DNA from: DASPWW01 sp963803425
GTDB taxonomy: Bacteria > Actinomycetota > Thermoleophilia > Solirubrobacterales > 70-9
Direction of reading: 5' to 3'
DNA length: 64,000 nucleotides
NCBI GenBank assembly: GCA_963803425.1
Contig: CAWDMA010000001.1
Location: 62,001-126,000 of the forward strand
In this document: piece by piece, positions 25,440 to 33,316 of the stretch
Layout: each line of letters starts with the position of its first letter
How positions within the stretch are numbered: position 1 is the stretch's first letter
Notes under the pieces: model-generated
Seen by the model: the letters and a program-made list of their open reading frames with translations, nothing else
Database searches by the model: none
Told to the model about the DNA's origin: nothing
Position numbers and translations under genes: made by a program

Positions 25440-27313
25440 CGCGCCGCCGCACCTTCGAGCTCGTACCCGAGCTCGCCGAGCAGGTCGCCGGCCGCGTCCT
25501 CGAAGGCGGCTCGGTCCTCGGGGCTCATGTCGGTCTTCCACCGCGCCAGCCGGCTCGGGTCGGGCGGCTCCGAGGTGAGCGCGTGCGCGGCCATCCGGTG
25601 GTCGGCGGGGCGGAGCGGCTTGCCCTCCTCGGGCGGGAGGTCGCGGTGCATCTCCTTCATCCGCTCTCCGGCGCGCTCGTGGTAGGTGAGCATGTCGTCG
25701 CTGAACGGGAGCTCGATGTACTCGCAGATCCTCCGCAGCGTGTTCTCGGTGTCGAGGACGAGGTCCTCGTAGCGCAGCTCCAGGTAGTGGTTCAGGCGCG
25801 GAGCCTGCTCGCGGGCGCGCAGGATACGGTTCTTCCACCGCTCCGCCACCTTGTACATCGGCGTCGGCTCGGTCAGCACGCGCTTCGCACGCGAAAGCGC
25901 CGCGTCGCGCCCGTCGCGGATCAGGTGCACGAACCGCGCTTCCGGCAGGGCCCGCTGGATCAGCACCATCCTGTTGATGTAGATCGGGGTCTTGTCCCCC
26001 CACCGCGGCTTGCCCTGTCCCTCCGCGTACAGCTCGTAGAACGCGCGCAGCCCGTCGCCGGCGTTCAGCGGGACGATCGCGTCGAAGCGCCGCCGCAGCT
26101 CGTCCTCGTCGAGGTGGAAGTCGCCCCAGCGGCGGTTGCCGCGGACGACCTCGAACAGGCTCTCCGGGGAGGCGTGCTCGGCGCGCGAGGCCTCGATCAG
26201 GTCGGGGACGAAGTGGGTCTCGGGCGGGATCGTCAGCTCCGGGTGGGCGTCGAGCATCATCCGCAGCAGCGTGGTGCCCGAGCGGGTCACCCCGACCACG
26301 AACGGAACGGGGTCGCCGATTCGGCCGGAATCAATGCCGGCGGCGTCCTCCGCGTCGCGTCCGTGCGCCGCCGGGTCGGTGCCGGCACGAGCGCGCCGGC
26401 GCCTCAGCGGAGCGATTGCCCGCCCGACCGTGCGCCGCATGGCGGAGCCCTTCGGGACCGGGTAGCCCAGCTCCGACAGCAGGTCGCCGGCGGCGCGCTC
26501 GAACGCCGCCTGATCGGACTTCGTCATCTCGCGCTTCCAGCGCGACAGGTTCTTCGGATCCGGGGGCTCGCGGGTCTTCGCGTGCGCCGCGAGCCGCTCC
26601 TCACCGGGGCGCGCCTGCTTTCCATCGACTCCGGGCAGGTCGCCGAACTCGCTGAGCCGCTCGCCGGCGCGCTCGTGGTAGTCGAGCATCGCGTCGTTCC
26701 AGGGCAGCTCCACGAACTCCGCCACCCGGCGCAGGGCGGGCTCGGTGTCGCGGATCAGATCCTCGTAGCGGATCTCCAGGTAGCGGCCCGCGCCCAGCTC
26801 GGCGCCCTGCCGGCGTGCCTCCCCGATCCGCCGCTTCCACCGCCGCGCGATCTTCGCCATCGGGGCCGCGTCGGTGAGGGCGCGGCCGGCCCGGGACAGC
26901 GCCACGTCGCGACCGTCGCGGATCAGGTGGACGAACCGCGCCTCCGGGATCGTCTCCTGGATCTCGGTCATGTGCTTGACGTAGATCGGGGTCTTGTCAC
27001 CCCAACGCGGCTTTCCGTGCTTGCCGGCGTACAACCCGAAGAAGGCGCGGATCGCTGCGGCCGGGTCGAGCGGGGCCGCGGCCCGCATCGCCCCTGCCAG
27101 CTCCTCCTCGGCCAGCCCGAAGTCGCCCCAGTGGCGACCGGACACGATCGTCTCGACGACCTGATCCGGCTGGACCTCGTCCATCTGGATCAGATCGGGC
27201 AGGAAGTGGGTCTCCGGCGGGATCGCGAGGTCGGGGTGGGCGTCCAGCATCAGCCGCAGCAGGGTCGTGCCCGAACGGCCCACTCCGACGATGAACGGGA
27301 TCGGCTCGGCCAC
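25436..27313 (-). CDS. Tandem double-module sulfotransferase (first of two)
   Basis: 625 residues with two Sulfotransfer_3-like modules. Module 1: VGVGRSGTTLLRLMLDAHP, IPPETHFLPDL, KPRWGDKTPIYV, HLIRDGRDVALS. Module 2: VGVTRSGTTLLRMMLDAHP, IPPETHFVPDL, KPRWGDKTPIYI, HLIRDGRDAALS. The linker contains a palindromic-element peptide (DPAAHGRDAEDAAG, residues about 313-327). The GTG start lies four bases after the stop of the CgeB-like glycosyltransferase, so glycosyltransferase and both double sulfotransferases are one operon. Standard family members have one module of about 300 residues. The two modules within this protein and those of its neighbour are all similar, pointing to serial duplication and fusion. 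Confidence 0.88.
   Translation of the reverse strand: MAEPIPFIVGVGRSGTTLLRLMLDAHPDLAIPPETHFLPDLIQMDEVQPDQVVETIVSGRHWGDFGLAEEELAGAMRAAAPLDPAAAIRAFFGLYAGKHGKPRWGDKTPIYVKHMTEIQETIPEARFVHLIRDGRDVALSRAGRALTDAAPMAKIARRWKRRIGEARRQGAELGAGRYLEIRYEDLIRDTEPALRRVAEFVELPWNDAMLDYHERAGERLSEFGDLPGVDGKQARPGEERLAAHAKTREPPDPKNLSRWKREMTKSDQAAFERAAGDLLSELGYPVPKGSAMRRTVGRAIAPLRRRRARAGTDPAAHGRDAEDAAGIDSGRIGDPVPFVVGVTRSGTTLLRMMLDAHPELTIPPETHFVPDLIEASRAEHASPESLFEVVRGNRRWGDFHLDEDELRRRFDAIVPLNAGDGLRAFYELYAEGQGKPRWGDKTPIYINRMVLIQRALPEARFVHLIRDGRDAALSRAKRVLTEPTPMYKVAERWKNRILRAREQAPRLNHYLELRYEDLVLDTENTLRRICEYIELPFSDDMLTYHERAGERMKEMHRDLPPEEGKPLRPADHRMAAHALTSEPPDPSRLARWKTDMSPEDRAAFEDAAGDLLGELGYELEGAAAR
26337..26374 (-). repeat. 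Palindromic element in the sulfotransferase linker
   Basis: Perfect 9-bp arms CCGGCGGCG/CGCCGCCGG. The core is slightly changed (GGACGCGACGCGGAGGA). It is in frame between the two sulfotransferase modules. A further arm-like GATTCGGCCGGAATC lies just beyond it at 26318-26332. Confidence 0.88.
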
Positions 27314-27317
27314 TGCG

Positions 27318-28460
27318 CTACTCCGCTACGCCCGACGGCACCCCGTCGAGCTGCTTCAGCAGGGAGTCCATCCCCTCCACCGTCCGGGACCAGCTCCGCT
27401 CCTCGCGGGCCTCGCGGGCGCCCGCGGCGAGCCGCTCCCACACCTCCGGGTCGGCGACCCGGTCGATCGCCTCGGCGAGCGCGGCGACGTCGGGCAGGTA
27501 CGCGGTGATCCCCGACTTCGCCTCGCCGTCGGGGCGGGAGCGGACCAGCAGGCCGTTCACCCCGTCGCGGATCGGCTCGTTCATCGGCGGCACGTCGTTG
27601 GTGATCACGGGCATCCCGAACGCGATCGCCTCGTACAGCGGCAGGCCGAGCCCCTCCCAGCGGCTGATCGCGAGGCACACGTCGCAATCGGCGAACTGCT
27701 GCAGGTGGTCGCCGCGCGCCTGGTCTTCGAGCTGGATCTCGATCCGCTCGTCGGCCGCGGCGATCCCGGCGGCCTCCTCCATCCGGCGGTCGACCTGCGC
27801 CTTCACGAGCAGCCGCAGCCGCGGGTCGGTCGTGCGGGCGAACGCCTCCACGACGTCATTCACCGGCTTCCGGTGCCCGATGAATCCCCCTGGGAAGATG
27901 CACTTAACAATGCCGGCCGAATCCTCCGCTGACGCAGCCGGTTCGGCCGGGTCGCGGGCGGGACGGTCTTTCGCGTACTGCAGCAGCTCCGGGTGGCATC
28001 CCCACTGCACGTACGGGGTCTCGATCCCCCACTGCCGGTAGCGCTCCTGCTCGGCGCGGGTCATCGAGTAGATCAGGTCGTACGCCTCCTGCGCCCCCGT
28101 TACGTGCTCGGCGGCGAAGTGCTCCCACACGAACCGGCCGACGATCCGGGTGCCGCCGCGGCGCAGCGTCGCGAGCTCATCGAACTGGTAGTTCTGGTCG
28201 CAGAACAGGACCTCTATCCCGTTGTCCGCGATCCACGCCTCGTACTCCGCCAGCGGCACCTCGAACGCGGAGGCCTCGGTGATCCCGGGCTGGTCCCAGA
28301 CGTCGTCGCGGTCGAGGGCGCCCGGGCGCGGGCCACGCTCCTTCTTGGGGCGTGCCAGCACGAACGTGTCGTGGCCGAGCTCGTCGAAGGCGGAGCGCAG
28401 GTAGCGACCGACCACAGGCTGGCCACGGTTGAACCACTTGGAGACAATTCCGATTCGCAT
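27318..28460 (-). CDS. CgeB/YkvP-like glycosyltransferase carrying a palindromic insert
   Basis: 380 residues. N-terminus MRIGIVSKWFNRGQPVVGRYLRSAF, middle FCDQNYQFDELATLRRGGTRIVGRFVWE. The C-terminal donor domain reads DVCLAISRWEGLGLPLYEAIAFGMPVITNDVPPMNE, with the GT4-type E-x7-E. A close paralogue at 38803-39969 shares the whole layout. Between CHPELL and PGGF this protein has 29 residues and the paralogue 15; the 14 extra match the element peptide DPAEPAASAEDSAG (about residues 169-182). It heads the operon with the double sulfotransferases. The upstream sulfotransferase ends 36 bases before, across a strong hairpin. Confidence 0.85.
   Translation of the reverse strand: MRIGIVSKWFNRGQPVVGRYLRSAFDELGHDTFVLARPKKERGPRPGALDRDDVWDQPGITEASAFEVPLAEYEAWIADNGIEVLFCDQNYQFDELATLRRGGTRIVGRFVWEHFAAEHVTGAQEAYDLIYSMTRAEQERYRQWGIETPYVQWGCHPELLQYAKDRPARDPAEPAASAEDSAGIVKCIFPGGFIGHRKPVNDVVEAFARTTDPRLRLLVKAQVDRRMEEAAGIAAADERIEIQLEDQARGDHLQQFADCDVCLAISRWEGLGLPLYEAIAFGMPVITNDVPPMNEPIRDGVNGLLVRSRPDGEAKSGITAYLPDVAALAEAIDRVADPEVWERLAAGAREAREERSWSRTVEGMDSLLKQLDGVPSGVAE
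27913..27950 (-). repeat. Palindromic element inside the CgeB-like glycosyltransferase
   Basis: Perfect 9-bp arms CCGGCCGAA/TTCGGCCGG, identical to the purF/purN copy. The 20-nt centre is diverged in its left half (GGCTGCGTCAGCGGAGGA) but ends GGAGGA. The arms stay complementary although the loop has drifted. Confidence 0.88.
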
Positions 28461-28475
28461 CGCTGAGACCCCCGC

Positions 28476-28494
28476 CGCGGCGCCTGGCGCCGCG
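28476..28494. terminator. Strong intergenic hairpin
   Basis: CGCGGCGCC-T-GGCGCCGCG is a near-perfect 19-nt palindrome in the 36-base gap between the sulfotransferase stop and the CgeB-like start. No T-run follows on the minus strand (the transcribed strand). It may attenuate or stabilise the transcript rather than fully terminate it. Confidence 0.45.
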
Positions 28495-28496
28495 TT

Positions 28497-29417
28497 TCAG
28501 GATGGCAGAACGGCCGCGTATCCCGCGTCCTCGACCGCGTCGAGCATCCCGAGCCGCTCGATCGCCTCGCGCCACCGCTCGTCGTCGGCAGCGTAGACGT
28601 CCTGGGGCGGCCTCACGTTGCCGCTCGCCCACGCGGCGACCTGCTCGGGCACGGGCCGACCGAGCAGCGCGTACACGCGCTCGATCGCGCCGCGGGGATC
28701 CGAGCGGAGCTGCTCGTTGCGGAGCATCAGGTAGCGGTCGCCGAACAGCCGCCGCCCGTCGATCCGGGCGGCCTCGAAGGTGAGCCGCCACGTCGCCAGC
28801 ACCCTCTCCACGTTCGAGGGATCGTCGATCGCGGGGAAGCCGTCCCGCTCCAGCAGCCGTGACGAGATCTCCCGGCTCGACCACAGCTTCCGCGGCTTGC
28901 GGTCGTCGAAGAACAGATCGGCGGTCTTCAGCTTCCGCTCCCGGCGCCGTCCCCGCCCCAGCACGATCGAGGCCGCCACCGCGCGCGGGTCGCGGACGAC
29001 GTGGACGAGCGCGGCGTCCGGGTCGAGCTCCGCGACCGCGGCGAGCTTGCAGTACAGGCGCGTCTCCTTGATCAGCGTGTCCGGCGTGCCGGCGGCGGCG
29101 CCGAGCTCGAGCAGATGGCGGAGCAGCGCGGAGCAGTGCTCGGGGAGGGTCGGCTCGAGCTCCAGCGCCGGCTCCCGCGGGCCGCCCCAGTTGAACTGCT
29201 CGATCGGGAGCTGCGGGTAGCGCTGACGGCGGAACTCCTCGCGCACCGCGCTCGTCTCCGCGAACGCGTCCACCTCACGGGCGCCGCTGCCGCCGCCGAC
29301 CGACTCCTTCTCCTCCCGGAGCGGCTCGTAGAAGCACCGCACCTCGGGGTCCGCGATCAGCGCGTCGTACAGGATCGTCGTCCCGGAGCGCCGCATCCCC
29401 TGGATCAACAGGTTCAT
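28497..29417 (-). CDS. Sulfotransferase family protein
   Basis: 306 residues. The P-loop MNLLIQGMRRSGTTILYDAL is at the extreme N-terminus. The 3'-phosphate motif is ALVHVVRDPRAVAASIVLGRG near residue 140. This 'RDPRAV' form differs from the RDGRD form of the other Sulfotransfer_3 proteins in this locus and is closer to carbohydrate sulfotransferases. Segment KETRLYCKLAAVAELDPDAA lies between the two motifs as expected. The ATG is seven bases after the stop of the upstream GT2 gene, suggesting cotranscription. Soluble, no signal peptide. Acceptor unknown. Confidence 0.85.
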   Translation of the reverse strand: MNLLIQGMRRSGTTILYDALIADPEVRCFYEPLREEKESVGGGSGAREVDAFAETSAVREEFRRQRYPQLPIEQFNWGGPREPALELEPTLPEHCSALLRHLLELGAAAGTPDTLIKETRLYCKLAAVAELDPDAALVHVVRDPRAVAASIVLGRGRRRERKLKTADLFFDDRKPRKLWSSREISSRLLERDGFPAIDDPSNVERVLATWRLTFEAARIDGRRLFGDRYLMLRNEQLRSDPRGAIERVYALLGRPVPEQVAAWASGNVRPPQDVYAADDERWREAIERLGMLDAVEDAGYAAVLPS

Positions 29418-29424
29418 CGCGACG

Positions 29425-30559
29425 TCATGACCGCCGGCGTTGGCGCAGCATCCGGGCGGCCCCGGAGCGGAGCCTTCCCTTGCGACCGTCCTCGGCGCGC
29501 TCGGCGCGGCGACGCTGCTTCGCGAGCCGGGAGCGGAAGTTGTCGAGCTGGCGGATCAGGGAGCGCTGCGTTCGCGCGAGCGTCTCCATCGCGTCCAGCG
29601 TCAAACCGGCTGCCTCCTCCGCTCGCGCCGGCGAATCAGTGCCGGCGGCCTCCTCCGCTTCGCGTCCGGGCGCCGCCGGGTGGGCTTTGGCACGGATTCG
29701 GGTCAAGAACCAGTGCACCTTGTTGTCTTCCACCAACCGCCCCTCGTCTCAGCCCCGCCTCCACGCTCGCGTCGTCCTCGACCAGACCCGCGTACAGGTC
29801 CTCGAGCTTGCCCTGCTCGTATGCGATCCGGAGCTCGTCGTGGGCCTTATCGTCGAACCCGCCCGCGAGCGTCACCTCGACCTTGCGCCTGTACTGGTCG
29901 AACGAGCGCAGCGGGAAGTGCAGCACCCGCGCCGGCCACAGGGGCGCCCACACGAGCCGGTCCTCGCCGGGCTTCAGCACCGGCTTCACCGCGCGCATCA
30001 CCGCGCGCCCGGAGTGGCGGGCGCCGCTCTCGTCGCGAGCGACGTCGACGTCGTGGGCACCACGGTGCAGGACCGCGTCCGGGACCGCCCGGTGGGCGAT
30101 CTTCGGTCGCAGCCGCGAGCGCGCCTCGCGCACAGTCATCCGCGCCCAGAACGGCTCGTCGGTGTCGGGCCGCGCGATGAACTCGGGCCGCGGCGCGAGC
30201 ACGACGCCGTACTGCTCCGGGATCGCTTCCAGCGCCTGCTTCAGCGTCCCCGAGACCGGCGACCAAAACTCGTCGGCGTCGGCGTGCGCGACCCAGTCGG
30301 CGCCCATCTCGCTCGCCGCCATCCGCGCCATCCGCGTCACCCACCAGTGCGCCTGGTCGCGGAAGTCCGCGGTCGAGGGCTCCTCGATCAGCCGCAGCAG
30401 CCCGTCCGCCTCCCACTTCCGCAGCACATCGGGCGTCGAGTCCGTGGACCCGTTGTCGGTGACGACGAACTGGTCGACCCCCTGCGCGCGGTGCCACCGC
30501 AGGTTCTCCCCGAGCACATCGCCCTCGTTGCGCACCTTCATCGCCATCACGAGCTTCAT
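29425..30559 (-). CDS. GT2-like glycosyltransferase with element-bearing tail (one frameshift)
   Basis: The N-terminus KLVMAMKVRNEGDVLGENLRWH and the metal site ADWVAHADADEFW match the Glyco_tranf_2_4 type, in which a DxD site binds a nucleotide sugar. Near 29737 the frame changes: GLRRG is followed one base out of phase by RLVEDNKVHWFLTRIRAK. A GGGG in place of GGG explains this. Read through, the protein has about 377 residues. Its tail holds one full and one partial palindromic-element peptide (PAAPGREAEEAAG, then RAEEAAG). A basic coiled-coil-like end follows (LARTQRSLIRQLDNFRSRLAKQRRR). Without the correction the tail would look like a separate 103-residue gene. Confidence 0.8.
29606..29679 (-). 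repeat. Palindromic elements in the GT2 tail (full plus truncated copy)
   Basis: The full copy at 29642-29679 has arms CCGGCGGCC/CGCCGCCGG (8 of 9 pair) around the standard core. The second copy at 29606-29640 keeps one arm and GCGAGCGGAGGA but lacks part of the core. Both are in frame. Confidence 0.85.
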
Positions 30560-30605
30560 CGCCGGTGAATGTAGCCGGTGGGGGTCGCTCCCCAGACGGG
30601 TCTGC

Positions 30606-30690
30606 CTACTTCTTCACCTTCAGCTTCGCGGTGTCGGTGTTGGGATCGCCGCCGGTCGGAGTGAACGTGACGGGTGTCGTCGGCTCCGCG
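30606..30690 (-). pseudogene. Orphan C-terminal fragment between purQ and the glycan locus
   Basis: One frame reads AEPTTPVTFTPTGGDPNTDT followed by AKLKVKK and a stop at 30606. This resembles the end of a secreted Ig-like or repeat protein. There is no start codon and the fragment begins exactly at the purQ stop. It may be debris from the event that inserted the glycan locus. Confidence 0.35.
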
Positions 30691-31374
30691 CTATGCCGGC
30701 GCGGTCGCGAGCGATGGGAACAGCGCCAGCCCGTCGTTCGACCCCGTCAACGCGTCGACCGCGTGCTCAGGGTGGGGCATCAGCCCGACCACGTTGCGGG
30801 CCTCGTTGCACACGCCGGCCATGTCACGCAGGGATCCATTCGGGTTGTGGCCGCCGGCGTAGCGGAAGATCACCCGGCCGGCATGCTCGAGCTCGTCGAG
30901 CGCCTCGTCCGGGGCGAAGTAGCGCCCGCTCATGTGCTTCACCGGGATCGAGAGACGGTCGCCGGGATCGCAGCCGCGGGTGAACGGTGTGTCGGCGCTC
31001 TCCACGGTGACGTCGACCTGGCGGCTCACGAACCGCAGCCCCTCGTTCGGCAGCAGCGCGCCGGGGAGCAGGCCCGCCTCGCACAGGACCTGGAACCCGT
31101 TGCAGATCCCCAGCACCGGGCCGCCCTCCGCGGCGAACTCCGCGACCGCTTCCATAGCCGGCGCGAACCGCGCGATCGCGCCGGCGCGCAGGTAGTCGCC
31201 GTACGAGAACCCGCCGGGGACGATCACGGCGTCTACCCCGCCCAGGTCGGTGTCCTCGTGCCATATCAACCGCGCCTCCCCGGCGCGCCCCGCCCCGGCG
31301 ACCGCGTCGCGGTCATCGCAAGACCCGGGAAACTGCAGCACCCCAAAATCATCCCCCCCTTCTCTCGCCGTCAC
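30691..31374 (-). CDS. purQ: Phosphoribosylformylglycinamidine synthase subunit PurQ
   Basis: Glutamine amidotransferase subunit of FGAM synthase, 227 residues. Class I triad: Cys in GPVLGICNGFQVLCEAG, His and Glu in VGLMPHPEHAVD. GVLQFPGSCDDRDAV is the usual N-terminal strand, and GGFSYGDYLRAGA is conserved. The GTG at 31374 overlaps the purS end by 26 bases. The gene follows purC-purS and in a normal order would be followed by purL; here purL is 17 kb further along the same strand. Confidence 0.95.
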   Translation of the reverse strand: MTAREGGDDFGVLQFPGSCDDRDAVAGAGRAGEARLIWHEDTDLGGVDAVIVPGGFSYGDYLRAGAIARFAPAMEAVAEFAAEGGPVLGICNGFQVLCEAGLLPGALLPNEGLRFVSRQVDVTVESADTPFTRGCDPGDRLSIPVKHMSGRYFAPDEALDELEHAGRVIFRYAGGHNPNGSLRDMAGVCNEARNVVGLMPHPEHAVDALTGSNDGLALFPSLATAPA

Positions 31375-31600
31375 TCGTCTCCACCTCGACGATCTCGAAG
31401 TCCTCCACCAACGGGTTGGCGAGCAGCTTCTCGCACAGCTCCGGGAGCCGCGCGGCGCTGTCGGCCTGGAGCTCGACCATCCGGCCGACCCTGACCTCGG
31501 ACACCCCCTGGAACCCGAGCGCCGGCAGCGCCCGCTCCACCGCCTTGCCCTGCGGGTCGAGGATCCCCTGCTTCGGCCTGATCAGGACGCGCGCCTTCAC
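31349..31600 (-). CDS. purS: Phosphoribosylformylglycinamidine synthase subunit PurS
   Basis: 83-residue small subunit that joins PurL to PurQ and channels ammonia. Conserved pieces: ARVLIRPKQGILDPQGKAVERAL, VSEVRVGRMVEL, and the C-terminal CEKLLANPLVEDFEIVEVE. Length is typical. The 3' end overlaps purQ. It lies 21 bases after purC. Confidence 0.95.
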   Translation of the reverse strand: MKARVLIRPKQGILDPQGKAVERALPALGFQGVSEVRVGRMVELQADSAARLPELCEKLLANPLVEDFEIVEVETSDGERRGG

Positions 31601-31621
31601 AGGCTCAGCCTAGCCGCCGGG

Positions 31622-32480
31622 TCAGCCGTCGAGACTGCGCCCCGAGATCCGCTCGTAGGCCTCGACGTAGCGGTCCCGGGTCGCCGCGACCACCTCCTCG
31701 GGGAGGTCCGGGCCGGGCGGCCCGTGGTCCCAGCCCGACTCGTCGAGCCAATCCCGCACGTACTGCTTGTCGAACGAGCGCTGCGAGCGCCCCGGCTCGT
31801 ACTCGTCGGCGGGCCAGAACCGCGACGAGTCCGGCGTCAGCACCTCGTCGCCGAGCACCACCTCGGCGCCCGGTGAGGAGCCCAGCTCGAACTTGGTGTC
31901 GGCGAGGATGATCCCGCGCTCCGCGGCGTGCTCCGCGGCGTGCGGAGTACAGCCTGATCGAGACGTCCCGGAGGTGCTCCATCAGCGGCCGCGAGCCGAC
32001 GATCTCGCAGGCGCGATCGAAGCTGATGTTCTCGTCGTGGTCGCCGACATCGGCCTTCGTCGCCGGCGTGAAGATCGGCTCAGGAAGCCGCTCGGACTCC
32101 CGCAGGCCGGCGGGCAGCTCGATCCCGCACACCGACCCGGACTCGCGGTACTCGCGCCACCCCGAGCCCGACAGGTAGCCGCGAACCACGCACTCGACCG
32201 GGTACATCTCGAGCCGCTGCACCCGGATCGCGCGTCCGGCGGCCTCGGCCGGGACGTCCACGGACAGGAAGTGGTTGGGGACGATCTCCTGGGTCGTCTC
32301 GAACCAGAACACCGACATCTGGGTCAGCACCCTGCCCTTGTCGGGGATCGGGGTGGGGAGGACGACGTCGTACGCGGAGATCCGATCCGACGCGACCATC
32401 AGCAGGTCGTCGTCGAGCTCGTACATCTCGCGCACCTTGCCGCTCGCGTGCAGCTTCAGCTCGGCCAGCGCGGCGCTCAT
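31622..32480 (-). CDS. purC: SAICAR synthase PurC (one frameshift)
   Basis: ATP-dependent condensation of CAIR with aspartate. The first part shows GKVREMYELDDDLLMVASDRISAYD, LPTPIPDKGRVLTQMSVFWF and YPVECVVRGYLSGSGW. The frame changes near 31948, where a CGCCGCGGAGCA duplication occurs. After RLYSA the protein continues one base out of phase as AAEHAAERGIILADTKFELG, LTPDSSRFWPADEY and FDKQYVRDWL, up to the stop at 31622. One extra base accounts for it. Corrected length is about 285 residues, normal for the long PurC type. It starts 52 bases from the divergent metallo-hydrolase-like gene. Confidence 0.92.
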
Positions 32481-32532
32481 CGGGACGACCCTAACAACGC
32501 GGGCGGCGCGCGCGGATAGGCTGGCGACCGCG

Positions 32533-33159
32533 ATGGCGGAGATTGCGGAGATCGTTCCGGGCCTCCTGCACTGGAGCGGCCCCCACCCACGGATCGGGCA
32601 GGTCGTCCACTCCCACTACGTCGTCGACTCCGGCACGGTGCTCGACCCGATCCTTCCGGACGGCGCCCTCGACGAGCTGGTCCGGCTGGGGCCGCCGCAG
32701 CGGGTCGTGCTCACCAACCGCCACCACTACCGCGACAGCGGCACACTGGCGGCGGAGCTCGGGATCCCGGTGCTGTGTCCGGAGCCGGGCCTGCACGAGT
32801 TCGAGGGCGGGTCGCGGCAGGTGCAGGGGTACGCGTACGGCGATCGGGTGGTCCCGGGGATCACCGCGCACGAGATCGGCTGGATCTGCCCCGACGACGC
32901 CGCGCTCCACATCGAGGCGGGGCCCGGCGCCGTGGCGCTCGCCGACGCGGTGATCCGGTGGGACGGCCGGCTCAGCTTCGTCCCCGACTTCCTGATGGAC
33001 GATCCCGACGACACGAAGCGCGGGATCCTCGAGTCGTTGCGGGCGGTGTGCGAGGTCGAGTTCGATGCGCTCGCGCTCGCCCACGGCGAGCCCGCCGCGA
33101 GCGGCGGCCGCGCCGAGCTCGAGGCCTTCATGGAACAGCCGCGGTCGGCGAGCTTCTAG
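32533..33159 (+). CDS. Metallo-beta-lactamase-fold-like protein lacking the usual metal motif
   Basis: 208 residues. The pattern IAEIVPGLLHWSGPHPRIGQ, SHYVVDSGTVLDPILPDGAL, QRVVLTNRHHYRDSG and late LSFVPDFLMDD...LALAHGEPAASGG follows MBL-fold hydrolases strand by strand. The HxHxDH motif is replaced by NRHHYRD, so zinc binding is probably altered or lost. No signal peptide. It is divergent from purC, and an unrelated VOC remnant follows. Function cannot be assigned. Confidence 0.65.
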   Translation: MAEIAEIVPGLLHWSGPHPRIGQVVHSHYVVDSGTVLDPILPDGALDELVRLGPPQRVVLTNRHHYRDSGTLAAELGIPVLCPEPGLHEFEGGSRQVQGYAYGDRVVPGITAHEIGWICPDDAALHIEAGPGAVALADAVIRWDGRLSFVPDFLMDDPDDTKRGILESLRAVCEVEFDALALAHGEPAASGGRAELEAFMEQPRSASF

Positions 33160-33213
33160 CCGCGCGCCGCCCGGCGCAGCCTTCGCGCGGTCTCGCGGAG
33201 GCGCTCGACCAGG

Positions 33214-33285
33214 ATGGCGGTGATCGTGGATCCGGAGGGCGCCACGTTCACGACCGCCCGCTACTACGGGCCCGGGGAGCGCTGA
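33214..33285 (+). pseudogene. VOC/glyoxalase-family C-terminal remnant
   Basis: The reading frame MAVIVDPEGATFTTARYYGP ending GER looks like the last strand of a glyoxalase/bleomycin-resistance (VOC) protein (the usual 'DPxGAxF' ending). The rest of the gene is absent. It lies in the 157-base gap before the P450 gene. Confidence 0.4.
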
Positions 33286-33316
33286 GCCCCGGTCCGGCCC
33301 GCGGTACATTGGCCGC

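Noticed and set aside
29425..29736. A separate 103-residue gene
   Set aside because: Its first residues (RLVEDNKVHWF in phase) continue the GT2 protein after removal of one G from a GGGG run, so it is the tail of that gene.
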